From Bacteroidota bacterium (GTDB lineage Bacteria > Bacteroidota > Bacteroidia > Chitinophagales > Chitinophagaceae): a stretch of DNA of 64,000 bases. Below, one piece after another: positions 8,278-17,420 of this stretch. Location: NCBI GenBank assembly GCA_026391435.1, contig JAPLEJ010000028.1, forward strand, positions 1-64,000, written 5' to 3'. The notes beneath the pieces are model-generated. The model did not search any database. It worked only from the letters and a program-made list of their open reading frames with translations, and was not told where the DNA came from. Both the position numbers and the translations under genes were made by a program. The stretch's first letter is position 1. The number at the start of each line of letters is the position of its first letter.

Positions 8278-11139
8278 TTATCGTTTTCCATTATATACAC
8301 ATCTAAATCCAACCGTACCATTGCGTTCAAAACCTGGACTTACTCTTAATAAATACTGAGCATACGTTAATTCACGCGGTCCACCCTGAACATACCACCA
8401 ACTTCCTGCAGGCTTAAAATAACTCCCCCCTTTCATGATAATATATTGATAACTACCTGAGGCATAAATATCTTGTGTTAACTGCCATACACTACCCACT
8501 AAATCACTTACACCAAAAGCACTCTTCCCTTTGGGATAAGCACCCACATTATCTAATACCCCATTCCCTAAATTACAATAATTACTGTCAATGCCCTTAA
8601 TATTTATCACACTTAATGTATTAGTGACTTCCTCGTAGGTTCTAGTGACGGGTGATTTTTGTACCCATGGCCATTCTTTTAATGAGGTACCCTGACCGGC
8701 ATATTGCCATTGAATTTCAGTAGGCAATGCTTTACCATAATAATTGGCAAAAGCAGTAGCATCTTCATAGCTCACAAAAGTGACAGGCTTATTTTCATCC
8801 TTTGCTGTTGGCTTTCCATTCAGCCAATGTTTCAAATAATTATGTGTGTCAGTAGGCTTGTAATGACTTGATTGAATAAAATGATAAAAATCAAGATTCG
8901 TAACGGGGAATTGATCCATCCAAAAGGAAGCTACCTCAATTTTACTAGTATCTGAAAAAATGGGATAAGGAATAAAATCATCCCCATGCGTTTGATGAAA
9001 TGTAAACTTACCTGATGGAATAGGAACCATCTTATTAGTTGATAATACAGCCTTTTTAGGATTAGAAAGTACATCCATAATTCTACTAGCCCCCGACTCC
9101 AATTTTATAATGGTTTCGTCAAGCAATGTTTCACGAGTTCTGTTTTTTTGCATCAATTGTATGACCAACTTTCCTTCAAATTGACCAAAGTATTTTTGAA
9201 TAGAAATGGTTTGACTGATTGCTTTAAGTAAGAGAGGCTTGTTTGTATAGCTGGGTTCAGTGGTCCAGATTTGAATAAAACAATCCTCTTTTTTCTCTAA
9301 TGTTGATACCCACTGAATATTTAAATCATTTCGAATGACAGAAGCTTGAATTTGGATGGGTGTATGAATGATACAATCCACTGCTGATTCATTATTGGTG
9401 CCTAAATACTTTTTATGAAAGGATTCCGTTTCAGCCAAAATCATATCACTAGTTGAAGCCATCTTCATAGGTGAAATTAATTCATGATGAAACACATCTA
9501 CAAAATGCCATCCTGCTTTTGGTGTGACAGAAAAAAGAGGCCCCTTAAAACCTTCTGGCTTTAATGAATAAATGGTATACACGGTTTTGTTTTCTGTTGG
9601 CCATGCATTTACCCAAATATCATCTTCTAAACTTGGATACAAAGGGATCGCATTGGGCGCATTAAAATTATCAGACAGCTGACGTAACAATCGAGTGGTT
9701 TTACCTAAAAACGCATATTGACTTTCTACCCATTCTGGCTGACCAGGTGCCATTATATTTATTTCAGTTCCATATCCGTTAAAAAAACTGGTAGCAAATT
9801 CCCGACGTATGGGTTCCTTATATAACTCTGCGACACGATAAATAGCAAATCCAGGTTGTATCCATTTATTTAAATTCAACATGGGTGGGTAATACAAAGC
9901 ATTATGCACTCTTCCCGAAATAATTCCAGTCATAGCCGATGGTACAGCCATCCCTTCACTATACATGATTACTCCCTTTCTAACAGAATCTGCTGCATTT
10001 TGTAAAGCTTCACTTGAACTTCCTTGTGTATCTAATACCACTCCATCCGCATTTGTTGACTCAATGAGCTTAGACAAACCTTTGTAATGATCCATTTTTC
10101 TTGTATCCACATCCCAAGGATTATAAGAGACAAATAAATGCTTATTCAATGCAGTAAGTTGATTACTAATATTTTTAATTGCGGACAAGCCTCCTGGCAA
10201 ATCATTAAATAAATCAAATTGATTGCGTTGATCCAATCCTAAAGTGGGCCAGGTGGGCCAAATAGCAATGATATCATCTCCTCCGTATAATTTTTCCCCT
10301 CGTTGAATAAAATCCGGTATCGAATAGGACGCTTTTTTATTATTGTAAAAGAATTGATCCCATGACATCATCAAATGCATTAAATAGGAATGCCTAACCC
10401 ATTCTAAATCTTTTCGCTGATATAAGGTATCATTAAAATGTTCAAGGTCATATAACTTACGTTGTTGAAATAATGTAGTGATGCCATTTTGCCAATTCCC
10501 TTTGTAAATTTCAATCCAAATCGTATAACGCACTGTGCCTTTTGGATATAAGATGCTTTCAAATCTTCTAACTTTCCCATTCTTTACACTAGCCCTATCA
10601 CGACGAGAAAATCCATATAGGTATAATGAATCTAATTCGTTTTGAGGAGTAAATAAAGGCATGGTATTATATCCCATTTCCCATGCATTATCAGGTACTA
10701 TGACATTGACCGGCTTTTTATTGGGAATAAATAAATGTGTTCTTGATAATGTATGATTACCTAGCCCTGTGATATACACTTGATTAGATTGAATCTCAAA
10801 AGGTATGATATTATGAAGCTCAAGGGTATCTAATGATGTATTTAAAATTTCAAATTGAATTTGAATACCTTGTTTTGTTGTAATCGTTTTTATAATTCTA
10901 TTTTGCAAATAGGATTTACCATATTTATTATTCTTTTCAGATAAACTAAATAAAGACAGGGGTTTAGGTAATGTATATTGAACTGCTTTGTTCCCTCTAT
11001 TCCAATGTAGGCCATGGATCATCGAACTATCTTGATTATAGACCATTTTGATGTCAGTTACCTCATTGGATAATTTGACTTGCGCACTTGCAAAATGTAT
11101 TGATAATGAAAATAACAATAGTCCAAAGGATCGAATCAT
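8278..11139 (-). CDS. Secreted TIM-barrel glycosidase-like protein fused to an FGE-like domain
   Basis: A 953-residue secreted protein (signal peptide ending near ASA at 19). Residues about 30-230 look like a beta-sandwich, about 250-520 like a TIM-barrel glycosidase (acidic candidates D370 in VVLDTQG and E395 in YSEGMA), then a beta-rich linker, and about 705-953 is a formylglycine-generating-enzyme/sulfatase-modifying-factor fold (IPSGKF, MDQFPVTN, YYGKALPTE, GGSY, GFRCV). The FGE domain lacks the catalytic cysteine pair of true formylglycine generators, so it is probably a binding or structural module. It is the first gene of an operon with a GH127 enzyme, which points to breakdown of a complex glycan. 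The exact glycosidase family is not recognised. Confidence 0.75.
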   Translation of the reverse strand: MIRSFGLLLFSLSIHFASAQVKLSNEVTDIKMVYNQDSSMIHGLHWNRGNKAVQYTLPKPLSLFSLSEKNNKYGKSYLQNRIIKTITTKQGIQIQFEILNTSLDTLELHNIIPFEIQSNQVYITGLGNHTLSRTHLFIPNKKPVNVIVPDNAWEMGYNTMPLFTPQNELDSLYLYGFSRRDRASVKNGKVRRFESILYPKGTVRYTIWIEIYKGNWQNGITTLFQQRKLYDLEHFNDTLYQRKDLEWVRHSYLMHLMMSWDQFFYNNKKASYSIPDFIQRGEKLYGGDDIIAIWPTWPTLGLDQRNQFDLFNDLPGGLSAIKNISNQLTALNKHLFVSYNPWDVDTRKMDHYKGLSKLIESTNADGVVLDTQGSSSEALQNAADSVRKGVIMYSEGMAVPSAMTGIISGRVHNALYYPPMLNLNKWIQPGFAIYRVAELYKEPIRREFATSFFNGYGTEINIMAPGQPEWVESQYAFLGKTTRLLRQLSDNFNAPNAIPLYPSLEDDIWVNAWPTENKTVYTIYSLKPEGFKGPLFSVTPKAGWHFVDVFHHELISPMKMASTSDMILAETESFHKKYLGTNNESAVDCIIHTPIQIQASVIRNDLNIQWVSTLEKKEDCFIQIWTTEPSYTNKPLLLKAISQTISIQKYFGQFEGKLVIQLMQKNRTRETLLDETIIKLESGASRIMDVLSNPKKAVLSTNKMVPIPSGKFTFHQTHGDDFIPYPIFSDTSKIEVASFWMDQFPVTNLDFYHFIQSSHYKPTDTHNYLKHWLNGKPTAKDENKPVTFVSYEDATAFANYYGKALPTEIQWQYAGQGTSLKEWPWVQKSPVTRTYEEVTNTLSVINIKGIDSNYCNLGNGVLDNVGAYPKGKSAFGVSDLVGSVWQLTQDIYASGSYQYIIMKGGSYFKPAGSWWYVQGGPRELTYAQYLLRVSPGFERNGTVGFRCVYNGKR

Positions 11140-11190
11140 AGGTCGGTTTTAACGAATAGAAAGTTACTATTTTTACCTTAAATTTGCGAT

Positions 11191-11862
11191 ATGGATGTGA
11201 AAATGGAACCTTCCTGGAAGCAAGCATTGTCAAATTTGTTTGAGAAGCCTTACTTTATTCAAATTGCAACGCATCTAAAGACAGAACGCGCTACTAAGAC
11301 TGTCATATACCCTAAAGGGTCTCTCATTTTTAATGCATTTAACCTAACCCCCTATGACAAGGTTAAAGTTGTTATTTTAGGACAGGATCCCTATCATAAT
11401 CCGAACCAAGCTATGGGTTTAAGTTTCTCTGTACCTGACGGAGTTAAAATACCTCCCTCTTTAATGAACATTTATAAAGAACTTCAAAAAGATATTGGTA
11501 TGCCTATCCCTACAACAGGGAATTTGACCAAATGGGCAAATCAAGGTGTGCTTTTATTAAATTCCGTCTTAACTGTAAGGGAAAACGAGCCCGCAAGTCA
11601 TACTAAAATTGGATGGATGGATTTTACCAATGATATTATTCAACATATATCCAATCATAAAGATGGAATTGTTTTTTTATTGTGGGGAAATTTTGCTCAT
11701 CAAAAACAAATTTATATTGATGCCACAAAACATAAAATTTTAAAAGCAGCGCATCCTTCACCATTAAGTGCGCATAATGGTTTTTTTGGATGTAAACACT
11801 TTAGTTTAACCAATGAATACTTAGTAAAAAATCATTTAGATCCCATTGATTGGACACCTTAA
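11191..11862 (+). CDS. ung: Uracil-DNA glycosylase
   Basis: A 223-residue family 1 uracil-DNA glycosylase, which removes uracil from DNA to begin base excision repair. The water-activating motif GQDPYH occupies residues 64-69 with catalytic D66, and the DNA-intercalating loop HPSPLSAH begins at H188. Length matches the bacterial family. The start at 11191 is the only good ATG upstream of the conserved core and follows a TAAATTTG sequence about ten bases earlier, similar to the Bacteroidota -7 box. The next gene, plsC, begins 10 bases after its stop. Confidence 0.97.
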   Translation: MDVKMEPSWKQALSNLFEKPYFIQIATHLKTERATKTVIYPKGSLIFNAFNLTPYDKVKVVILGQDPYHNPNQAMGLSFSVPDGVKIPPSLMNIYKELQKDIGMPIPTTGNLTKWANQGVLLLNSVLTVRENEPASHTKIGWMDFTNDIIQHISNHKDGIVFLLWGNFAHQKQIYIDATKHKILKAAHPSPLSAHNGFFGCKHFSLTNEYLVKNHLDPIDWTP

Positions 11863-11872
11863 ATTATTTATT

Positions 11873-12613
11873 ATGAAATTGATAAAAAATATTATCGCAC
11901 GCAGCCTTGGCGTTTGGGCCTTATTGGTATTTGCCAGCACTATGCTTGTATTTTTCCCGTTTTATATGGTTTGTTTTTTTATTCCCGATCCTCAAAAATC
12001 AAGATACCATCGTATTGTATCCCAACTATGGATGGGTTCCTTTTTATTTTTATCGGGCTGTTCTTTTGAAGTAAAAGGAAAAGAAGTTTTTGAAGGATTA
12101 GACAACGCGGTGGTTGTTTGTAACCATAATAGTTTAATTGATATACCTGTAAGTACCCCCTTTTTACCAAGAGCTAATAAAACGATTGCTAAAAAAAGTT
12201 TTATTTATGTTCCTTTGTTTGGTTGGTTATACCAATTTGCGACAGTGATTGTAGACAGAAAAAATAATGAGAGCCGTCGTAAAAGTTATGAAGAAATGAG
12301 AAGGGTTTTAAATAATGGCTTAGATATGCTCATTTATCCAGAAGGTACTCGTAATAGAACAGAAAAGCCACTTAAATCATTTTACGATGGCGCCTTTAAA
12401 TTAGCAGTGGATGCCAAAAAACCAATCGTTCCCGTAGTCATATTGAACACCAAAAAAATACTACCCGCCAAGCCCATCTTATATATGACCCCAGGTAAAA
12501 TCAGTATGCATATCTTACCTGCTATATCAACCGAAGGTCATACCCAACAATCATTAAAGAGATTAGTATATGATATCATGGCCGACTATTATTTAAAAAA
12601 TAATAAGTCGTAG
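11873..12613 (+). CDS. plsC: 1-acyl-sn-glycerol-3-phosphate acyltransferase
   Basis: A 246-residue membrane-associated acyltransferase of the PlsC family that makes phosphatidic acid from lysophosphatidic acid. The catalytic NHNSLID box (HX4D) lies near residue 82 and the substrate-binding YPEGTRN motif near 151; a hydrophobic segment covers about residues 10-35. I use the ATG at 11873 (MKLIKN) because the longer reading overlaps ung and adds no family sequence. It ends 10 bases before the convergent lptD gene. Confidence 0.92.
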   Translation: MKLIKNIIARSLGVWALLVFASTMLVFFPFYMVCFFIPDPQKSRYHRIVSQLWMGSFLFLSGCSFEVKGKEVFEGLDNAVVVCNHNSLIDIPVSTPFLPRANKTIAKKSFIYVPLFGWLYQFATVIVDRKNNESRRKSYEEMRRVLNNGLDMLIYPEGTRNRTEKPLKSFYDGAFKLAVDAKKPIVPVVILNTKKILPAKPILYMTPGKISMHILPAISTEGHTQQSLKRLVYDIMADYYLKNNKS

Positions 12614-12623
12614 CTGTTATAAT

Positions 12624-15371
12624 TTAGTATGAAGAGGATGAAAAAGTACGACTTCTGTTGATCTTCAAATCCCTCAAGATCCCCGATTTAGGATTGACCG
12701 TGATACTGAATGATTTGAATAGACCAATCGGAGTTACATTAATAGCCAATTGCCAACAATGCATTTCTCGAGTAATAAACATACTCATTTGTTGAATATT
12801 CCCTTTTGTAATATCTATATATCCCGTACCTCCTAATTTCCATTTTGGTGTAATACTAAAATCACCATTAAAATTTAAACTTGAATAAGTATTAATTTGA
12901 AATCCAGAATAATCGGGTTTCATCTGTCTTGTAAATTGAAAGGAATAAGACAAGGTTAAAGTCCATGGTATATTAAAATCAGTAAATTCTGCTGGATTAG
13001 ACTTCGCATACTGCAATTGTCGTTGTTGTTCATCGGGGGTCATGAATGGATCAATAGGAATTTCTTTTTTCTTCTTGTCTTTATCCTCATCTACCTTACT
13101 TTTAAAAGAAGTGGATAAAGAAACTCCCCCACCTGTAATATTTCCAAATTTTAATTTAGCTGGATCAAAATCAAATTTATTAATTCTAAATCCTTTTTTA
13201 TCTGTAGCATAAGGATCCATGGTTAAGCTGGATGTAATATTCAGCTTTTCAAACAAAGTGGTTCTTAAGTAAATATTAAAATTACCTAAAGCAAAGCTGT
13301 CTGCTAAAAAATTATAACTTGAATTGAAACCAAACCCTTCTATTAATTTAAATTTCTTAAATGCTTCAGCACTTGTATCTGTTTTGTCCTTTACTTTCAT
13401 TTCTAATAAATTATCCACTCCAAATCCCATTCCACCAAAAGTACCTTCTGAGTAACCACCTCCCATCCCTATTCCATCATATTTAGAGAATCGATAATTT
13501 CGACCAGTTGAGTCAATTTGAGTTGTATAGTGATAAGCCGCGGCTAAATCGGGTGTATAACTCATAGATAAACTTGGCCTAATCTCATGTCTAATTGCTT
13601 TGATAGAACTTTTTTCTTTGAATTTATAAGTTCCAAAAATACGAGTGGAAGTAGCCAAACTAAAACTCATATTGGTGGCTTGATAAAAACCTCTATTAAT
13701 GGTAGTATCTACTCGATTCGTGTTACTATTCCATGACTTTGTATTTTGTTGCCCAAACCATTTTTGATCAAATGAAACCCCAGGTGATATGGTAAATGGC
13801 CCTAAAGCAGGTAGTGATAAACTAATTGGAATACTATGTTGTGCACCCCATTGCATCGTATCTAATAATTTTTTAAAATTAAAAGCAGAATCATAAAATG
13901 CCAATTGATTTTGGAAACTACCGTTGTAACCAATACCTAATTTTTCATACCATTTACCAGCTCCAATTTGATCCTTGGCTTGAAATGGATAAATAGTTAA
14001 GGCATTAAAGTTGATATTAGGCAAACTCATATTCACCAACCCTAAATTACTATTTTGATTGTGGTTTAAGTTTACCGATAAATTATATTTATTATTCCAA
14101 GACTTTGTATAGCTAACAGAAGAACTTATTTGGTTTTGAAAATTTTGATAGGGATTATTTAATAATAAACGATTGTATTTCGTACTTCCAAAATTTACAT
14201 TTGCCGAAAAGGTGGTCCCTGGTCTTGCGCGTTGATCCATAGAGTGAGACCAGTTGAGCATAAAAGTGCGCCCTCCTGTAAATTCTTCATTGATGGCTGC
14301 ATTCCTATTTAATATGCGTGTGTTTTGCAAACTCAAATTGAAATTTCCCAAATACTTATATCTTAAAATATATTTACTATTTAAATTTAAATTCCAGCCA
14401 CCATAAGAATAAATATTAGTCCTCAAGGTTGCATCAAAATTATCACTCAAAACCTTATAATATCCAAGCCCTTCAAATCCTAAACCAAAATCTTCACTTG
14501 TTGAAAATGCTGGCGCCATTAATCCCGAGTGTCTCCCTTTAGCTAATGGGAAAATACCAAATGGAATTCCTATAGGAAAAGGGACACCCTCAAATTCAGG
14601 GAAAGTAGGCCCTGACACTCCTATTTTATTGGTGATGATTTTTAGTTTATTGGTTCTAAATGCAAAATGCGGTTCATCTAAATTGCATGTTGAAAATCGA
14701 GCCATGTATGCAAATGCAACATCCTTATTTACTTTTTTCATCGCATTTGCATTCACATAAATTTCACCTTGTTGAAAGTAGGTGTTTTTTGTAAGCCCCT
14801 TACTGGATTTAATATTAAAATAAATAGAATCATTTACGGACACCAAATCACCTTCTTGAAACTTGGGATTACTTAAAGGACTTCCAGTAGTATCTTTAGC
14901 ACCATACGCCCTAATATTTTGACTTTGTTGATCATACACAATGTTTGCTGCTTCTAATTGTGCTGTTTTATATTTGGTTTTTGCATTCCCGTATAAAAAA
15001 AACTCCTTGGTCGCCATGATCATTACACCCGAATCTGCCGCATTATAATCTACTGGCGCATCAATACTGTCTTTAGAAATCCGCAATATTTGAATCGACT
15101 TAGTGCTATCATTTATTTTCTTGCTACTATCGGAAATGAACGAGGTACTATCTCCTAATTTTAGGTTTCTGCCATTTGATGATGGGCTAGTATCCCCCTT
15201 TATAATCGCTTTATTTGATTTAGATGCACGTTTAGATGACTTATTGGCTTTTTGTTGCTGACTGTAGCCCGTAATAGAGGGCGTTAAAAGAAATGCTAAT
15301 ATTAGGAAAATGCCAATATTAACAATAGAGGGGCTGTATTTTTCGTTATTTTTGTATCCTAACTTTATCAC
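12624..15371 (-). CDS. lptD: LPS-assembly outer membrane protein LptD
   Basis: A 915-residue outer membrane protein. After a signal sequence (hydrophobic about 17-35) comes a low-complexity Ser/Lys-rich stretch, an OstA/LptA-like beta-jellyroll (about 100-260) and a large beta-barrel with alternating aromatic residues. The segment GRHSGLMAPAFSTSEDFG near residue 280 is typical of the barrel entrance in LptD proteins. It inserts lipopolysaccharide into the outer leaflet together with LptE. The start is GTG at 15371; no ATG, GTG or TTG follows before the signal peptide. It is divergent from the amidase gene, with starts only 41 bases apart. Confidence 0.85.
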   Translation of the reverse strand: MIKLGYKNNEKYSPSIVNIGIFLILAFLLTPSITGYSQQQKANKSSKRASKSNKAIIKGDTSPSSNGRNLKLGDSTSFISDSSKKINDSTKSIQILRISKDSIDAPVDYNAADSGVMIMATKEFFLYGNAKTKYKTAQLEAANIVYDQQSQNIRAYGAKDTTGSPLSNPKFQEGDLVSVNDSIYFNIKSSKGLTKNTYFQQGEIYVNANAMKKVNKDVAFAYMARFSTCNLDEPHFAFRTNKLKIITNKIGVSGPTFPEFEGVPFPIGIPFGIFPLAKGRHSGLMAPAFSTSEDFGLGFEGLGYYKVLSDNFDATLRTNIYSYGGWNLNLNSKYILRYKYLGNFNLSLQNTRILNRNAAINEEFTGGRTFMLNWSHSMDQRARPGTTFSANVNFGSTKYNRLLLNNPYQNFQNQISSSVSYTKSWNNKYNLSVNLNHNQNSNLGLVNMSLPNINFNALTIYPFQAKDQIGAGKWYEKLGIGYNGSFQNQLAFYDSAFNFKKLLDTMQWGAQHSIPISLSLPALGPFTISPGVSFDQKWFGQQNTKSWNSNTNRVDTTINRGFYQATNMSFSLATSTRIFGTYKFKEKSSIKAIRHEIRPSLSMSYTPDLAAAYHYTTQIDSTGRNYRFSKYDGIGMGGGYSEGTFGGMGFGVDNLLEMKVKDKTDTSAEAFKKFKLIEGFGFNSSYNFLADSFALGNFNIYLRTTLFEKLNITSSLTMDPYATDKKGFRINKFDFDPAKLKFGNITGGGVSLSTSFKSKVDEDKDKKKKEIPIDPFMTPDEQQRQLQYAKSNPAEFTDFNIPWTLTLSYSFQFTRQMKPDYSGFQINTYSSLNFNGDFSITPKWKLGGTGYIDITKGNIQQMSMFITREMHCWQLAINVTPIGLFKSFSITVNPKSGILRDLKINRSRTFSSSSY

Positions 15372-15384
15372 TATTGCAAAAATA
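15347..15384. promoter_or_regulatory. Candidate divergent promoter boxes between lptD and the amidase gene
   Basis: Two copies of the Bacteroidota -7 box TAnnTTTG, both TATTTTTG, face opposite ways: one on the plus strand at 15347-15354, inside the first codons of lptD and 58 bases before the amidase ATG, and one on the minus strand at 15384-15377, six bases before the lptD GTG. No clear -33 TTG partner was seen for either. If the minus-strand box is real, the lptD message would be nearly leaderless. Confidence 0.35.
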
Positions 15385-15411
15385 AAGCAAAACCCTATTA
15401 AGGCACTGATT

Positions 15412-16350
15412 ATGAAGCAAAATAGATTGATTTTAGCATTTCGTTTTGGCTGTTTAGCCCTTTTTAGCTTAATAAGCCTACTTAGCTATGCGCAAAATCA
15501 GCCTCGCAGCATAAAACGTATCGTAATTGACCCAGGTCATGGGGGAACCGACCCAGGTGGAGATGGCAAATATTCAACTGAAGCAGCTGTTTCTTTGGCC
15601 ATTTCTTTAAAATTAGAAGAATATATACATCAATCCATACCCGATGTGGAAGTGATCCTTACCAGAAGAACGGATATATTCAATTCAGTAGTTGAAAAAG
15701 CAATCATCGCCAACCAAGCCAAAGGCGACTTATTTGTTTGTATTCATACCAATTCAGCTGACCGGATTCCTAATAGAGAGTTTTTAGGCTATGTTAATAA
15801 AACTTATACTGTCAAAAAGAATGGTAAAAAGCGAAAAGTAACAAGGAAAGTGCCTAATTATAGAACTACTTATAGCCCCAACCCTGCAAGAGGTACTGAA
15901 ACTTTTATCTATGGAGTAAGAAAATCAGATGAAAGAAAAGAAGTAGCTGATAATATGGTGGACGAAATGATGGAGAAACTAGATTCAGTATCTGAAAGAC
16001 AAATCAAAGAATTAAATAAAGACGCCGACCCTACTAGAACTATGATGGCCAGCTTGTTAACGCAACAATATTTTCAAAGAGCAGCTAGTTTAGCCTTAAC
16101 GATTGAAGAGGAATTTAAAAAAGCAGGCAGAATTAGTAGAGAGGCAAAACAAAGGCCAAAAGGCATATGGGTACTTCAAGCAGTGGCCATGCCTGCTGTT
16201 CTAGTTGAAACTGGCTTTTTATCAAACATAGAGGATGAAGATTACCTGAATAGTGAAATTGGTCAAAATGAAATTTGTGAAGTCATCACCAAATCGCTGA
16301 TTAGGTATAAGTTTTCACTTGAAAATCAACAAAAGAACAATATAAAATAG
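15412..16350 (+). CDS. N-acetylmuramoyl-L-alanine amidase
   Basis: A 312-residue exported amidase_3 family enzyme that cleaves the bond between N-acetylmuramic acid and the stem peptide during cell separation and wall turnover. I take the ATG at 15412 (MKQNRLILAF) since it starts a signal peptide ending near YAQ; a longer reading runs back through lptD. The zinc-binding motif IDPGHGGTDPG begins near residue 40, the His in CIHTNSA near 115, and the catalytic-end motif VETGFLSN near 268. An insert of basic residues (about 130-170) is common in Bacteroidota members. It heads a plus-strand envelope block with the MlaD-like and OstA-like genes. Confidence 0.92.
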   Translation: MKQNRLILAFRFGCLALFSLISLLSYAQNQPRSIKRIVIDPGHGGTDPGGDGKYSTEAAVSLAISLKLEEYIHQSIPDVEVILTRRTDIFNSVVEKAIIANQAKGDLFVCIHTNSADRIPNREFLGYVNKTYTVKKNGKKRKVTRKVPNYRTTYSPNPARGTETFIYGVRKSDERKEVADNMVDEMMEKLDSVSERQIKELNKDADPTRTMMASLLTQQYFQRAASLALTIEEEFKKAGRISREAKQRPKGIWVLQAVAMPAVLVETGFLSNIEDEDYLNSEIGQNEICEVITKSLIRYKFSLENQQKNNIK

Positions 16351-16415
16351 AATTCAAGTAAATAACAACGAATCTATAATTAAACTAATTTTAAAGTATA
16401 AAACCAATTTTCGGA

Positions 16416-17420
16416 ATGCGGGTATCAAATGAAACCAAAGTAGGCGCCTTAGCAGTGATCGCTGTTACCTTAATTATATTAGGATTCAATGTCCTAAGAG
16501 GTAAAACGATGTTTAAATCTGGTAATTTTTTATACGCAAAATATAAAGATACCAAAGGCCTCATCATATCCAACCCTGTGTTTATTAATGGGTATCAAGT
16601 AGGTGCTGTTTTTGATATTGAAAATGCAAATGAGAACCTATCTGAAATTGCAGTCACCATTCGTTTTAATAAAGGATACAAAATTCCAGTAAATTCTATA
16701 GCTGCCATTCAAGAAAATCCATTAGGCACGAACAGTATCAGCATTCTTTTAGGGGATGCCCCTCATTATTTTAAAAACGAAGACACCATTAAAACGGCGC
16801 CTTCGTCTAGTTTATTAGGCGATATTATGAATACACTCTCCCCCTTAGGAGAGCAAACAAAAAATGCGATTACCTCCTTAGATAAAGTGTTGACTAATAT
16901 AAACAAAGTTTTAAACGATCAAAACAAGGAAAACTTTAGTATTATTCTTGCCAATTTAACAACGACCACCAATAGCTTGAATAACTCTATGGCTTCTATT
17001 GAATTAATGCTTCAAAAACAAAATGGTTCTATTGCGCAATCCTTTGAAAATGTAAACAAGTTTACAAAAAACCTAAACGAGAATAATAATAAAATTAATT
17101 CGATTATCAATAATATTGACAGTACGACAAAATCATTAAAGTCAGCAGATTTAAACGGCACCATTTCAACTTTACATACAGCAGTAAACGAATTATCTGT
17201 CACTTTAAAAAAATTAAATACAGGAAATGGGACTGCGGCTAAATTATTAAATGACCCCGAAGTTTATAAAGAATTAAAAAGCACTATTACAAGCTTAAAC
17301 ACTTTAATGGATGATGTTCGTGTGCATCCAAAACGTTATATCAACGTTTCAGTGTTTGGCAAAAAAGATAAATCCACTCCTTTGAGTAAACCTATCGCAG
17401 ATACTGTTGCACATGACTAA
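16416..17420 (+). CDS. MlaD family (MCE domain) protein
   Basis: A 334-residue membrane-anchored protein with a single N-terminal transmembrane segment (about 7-25), an MCE domain (about 35-115, with YKDTKGLIISNPVFINGYQ and LGTNSISILLG) and a long polar helical, coiled-coil-like C-terminus rich in Asn and Thr. MCE proteins bind lipids in ABC systems that move phospholipids between the membranes. No ATPase or permease partner lies beside it here. It overlaps the next gene by 8 bases, so the two are likely co-translated. Confidence 0.9.
   Translation: MRVSNETKVGALAVIAVTLIILGFNVLRGKTMFKSGNFLYAKYKDTKGLIISNPVFINGYQVGAVFDIENANENLSEIAVTIRFNKGYKIPVNSIAAIQENPLGTNSISILLGDAPHYFKNEDTIKTAPSSSLLGDIMNTLSPLGEQTKNAITSLDKVLTNINKVLNDQNKENFSIILANLTTTTNSLNNSMASIELMLQKQNGSIAQSFENVNKFTKNLNENNNKINSIINNIDSTTKSLKSADLNGTISTLHTAVNELSVTLKKLNTGNGTAAKLLNDPEVYKELKSTITSLNTLMDDVRVHPKRYINVSVFGKKDKSTPLSKPIADTVAHD

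Noticed and set aside
6297-8330. Longer GH127 reading with 25 extra residues
   Set aside because: The extra part overlaps the partner gene and would hide a clear signal peptide that starts at 8255.
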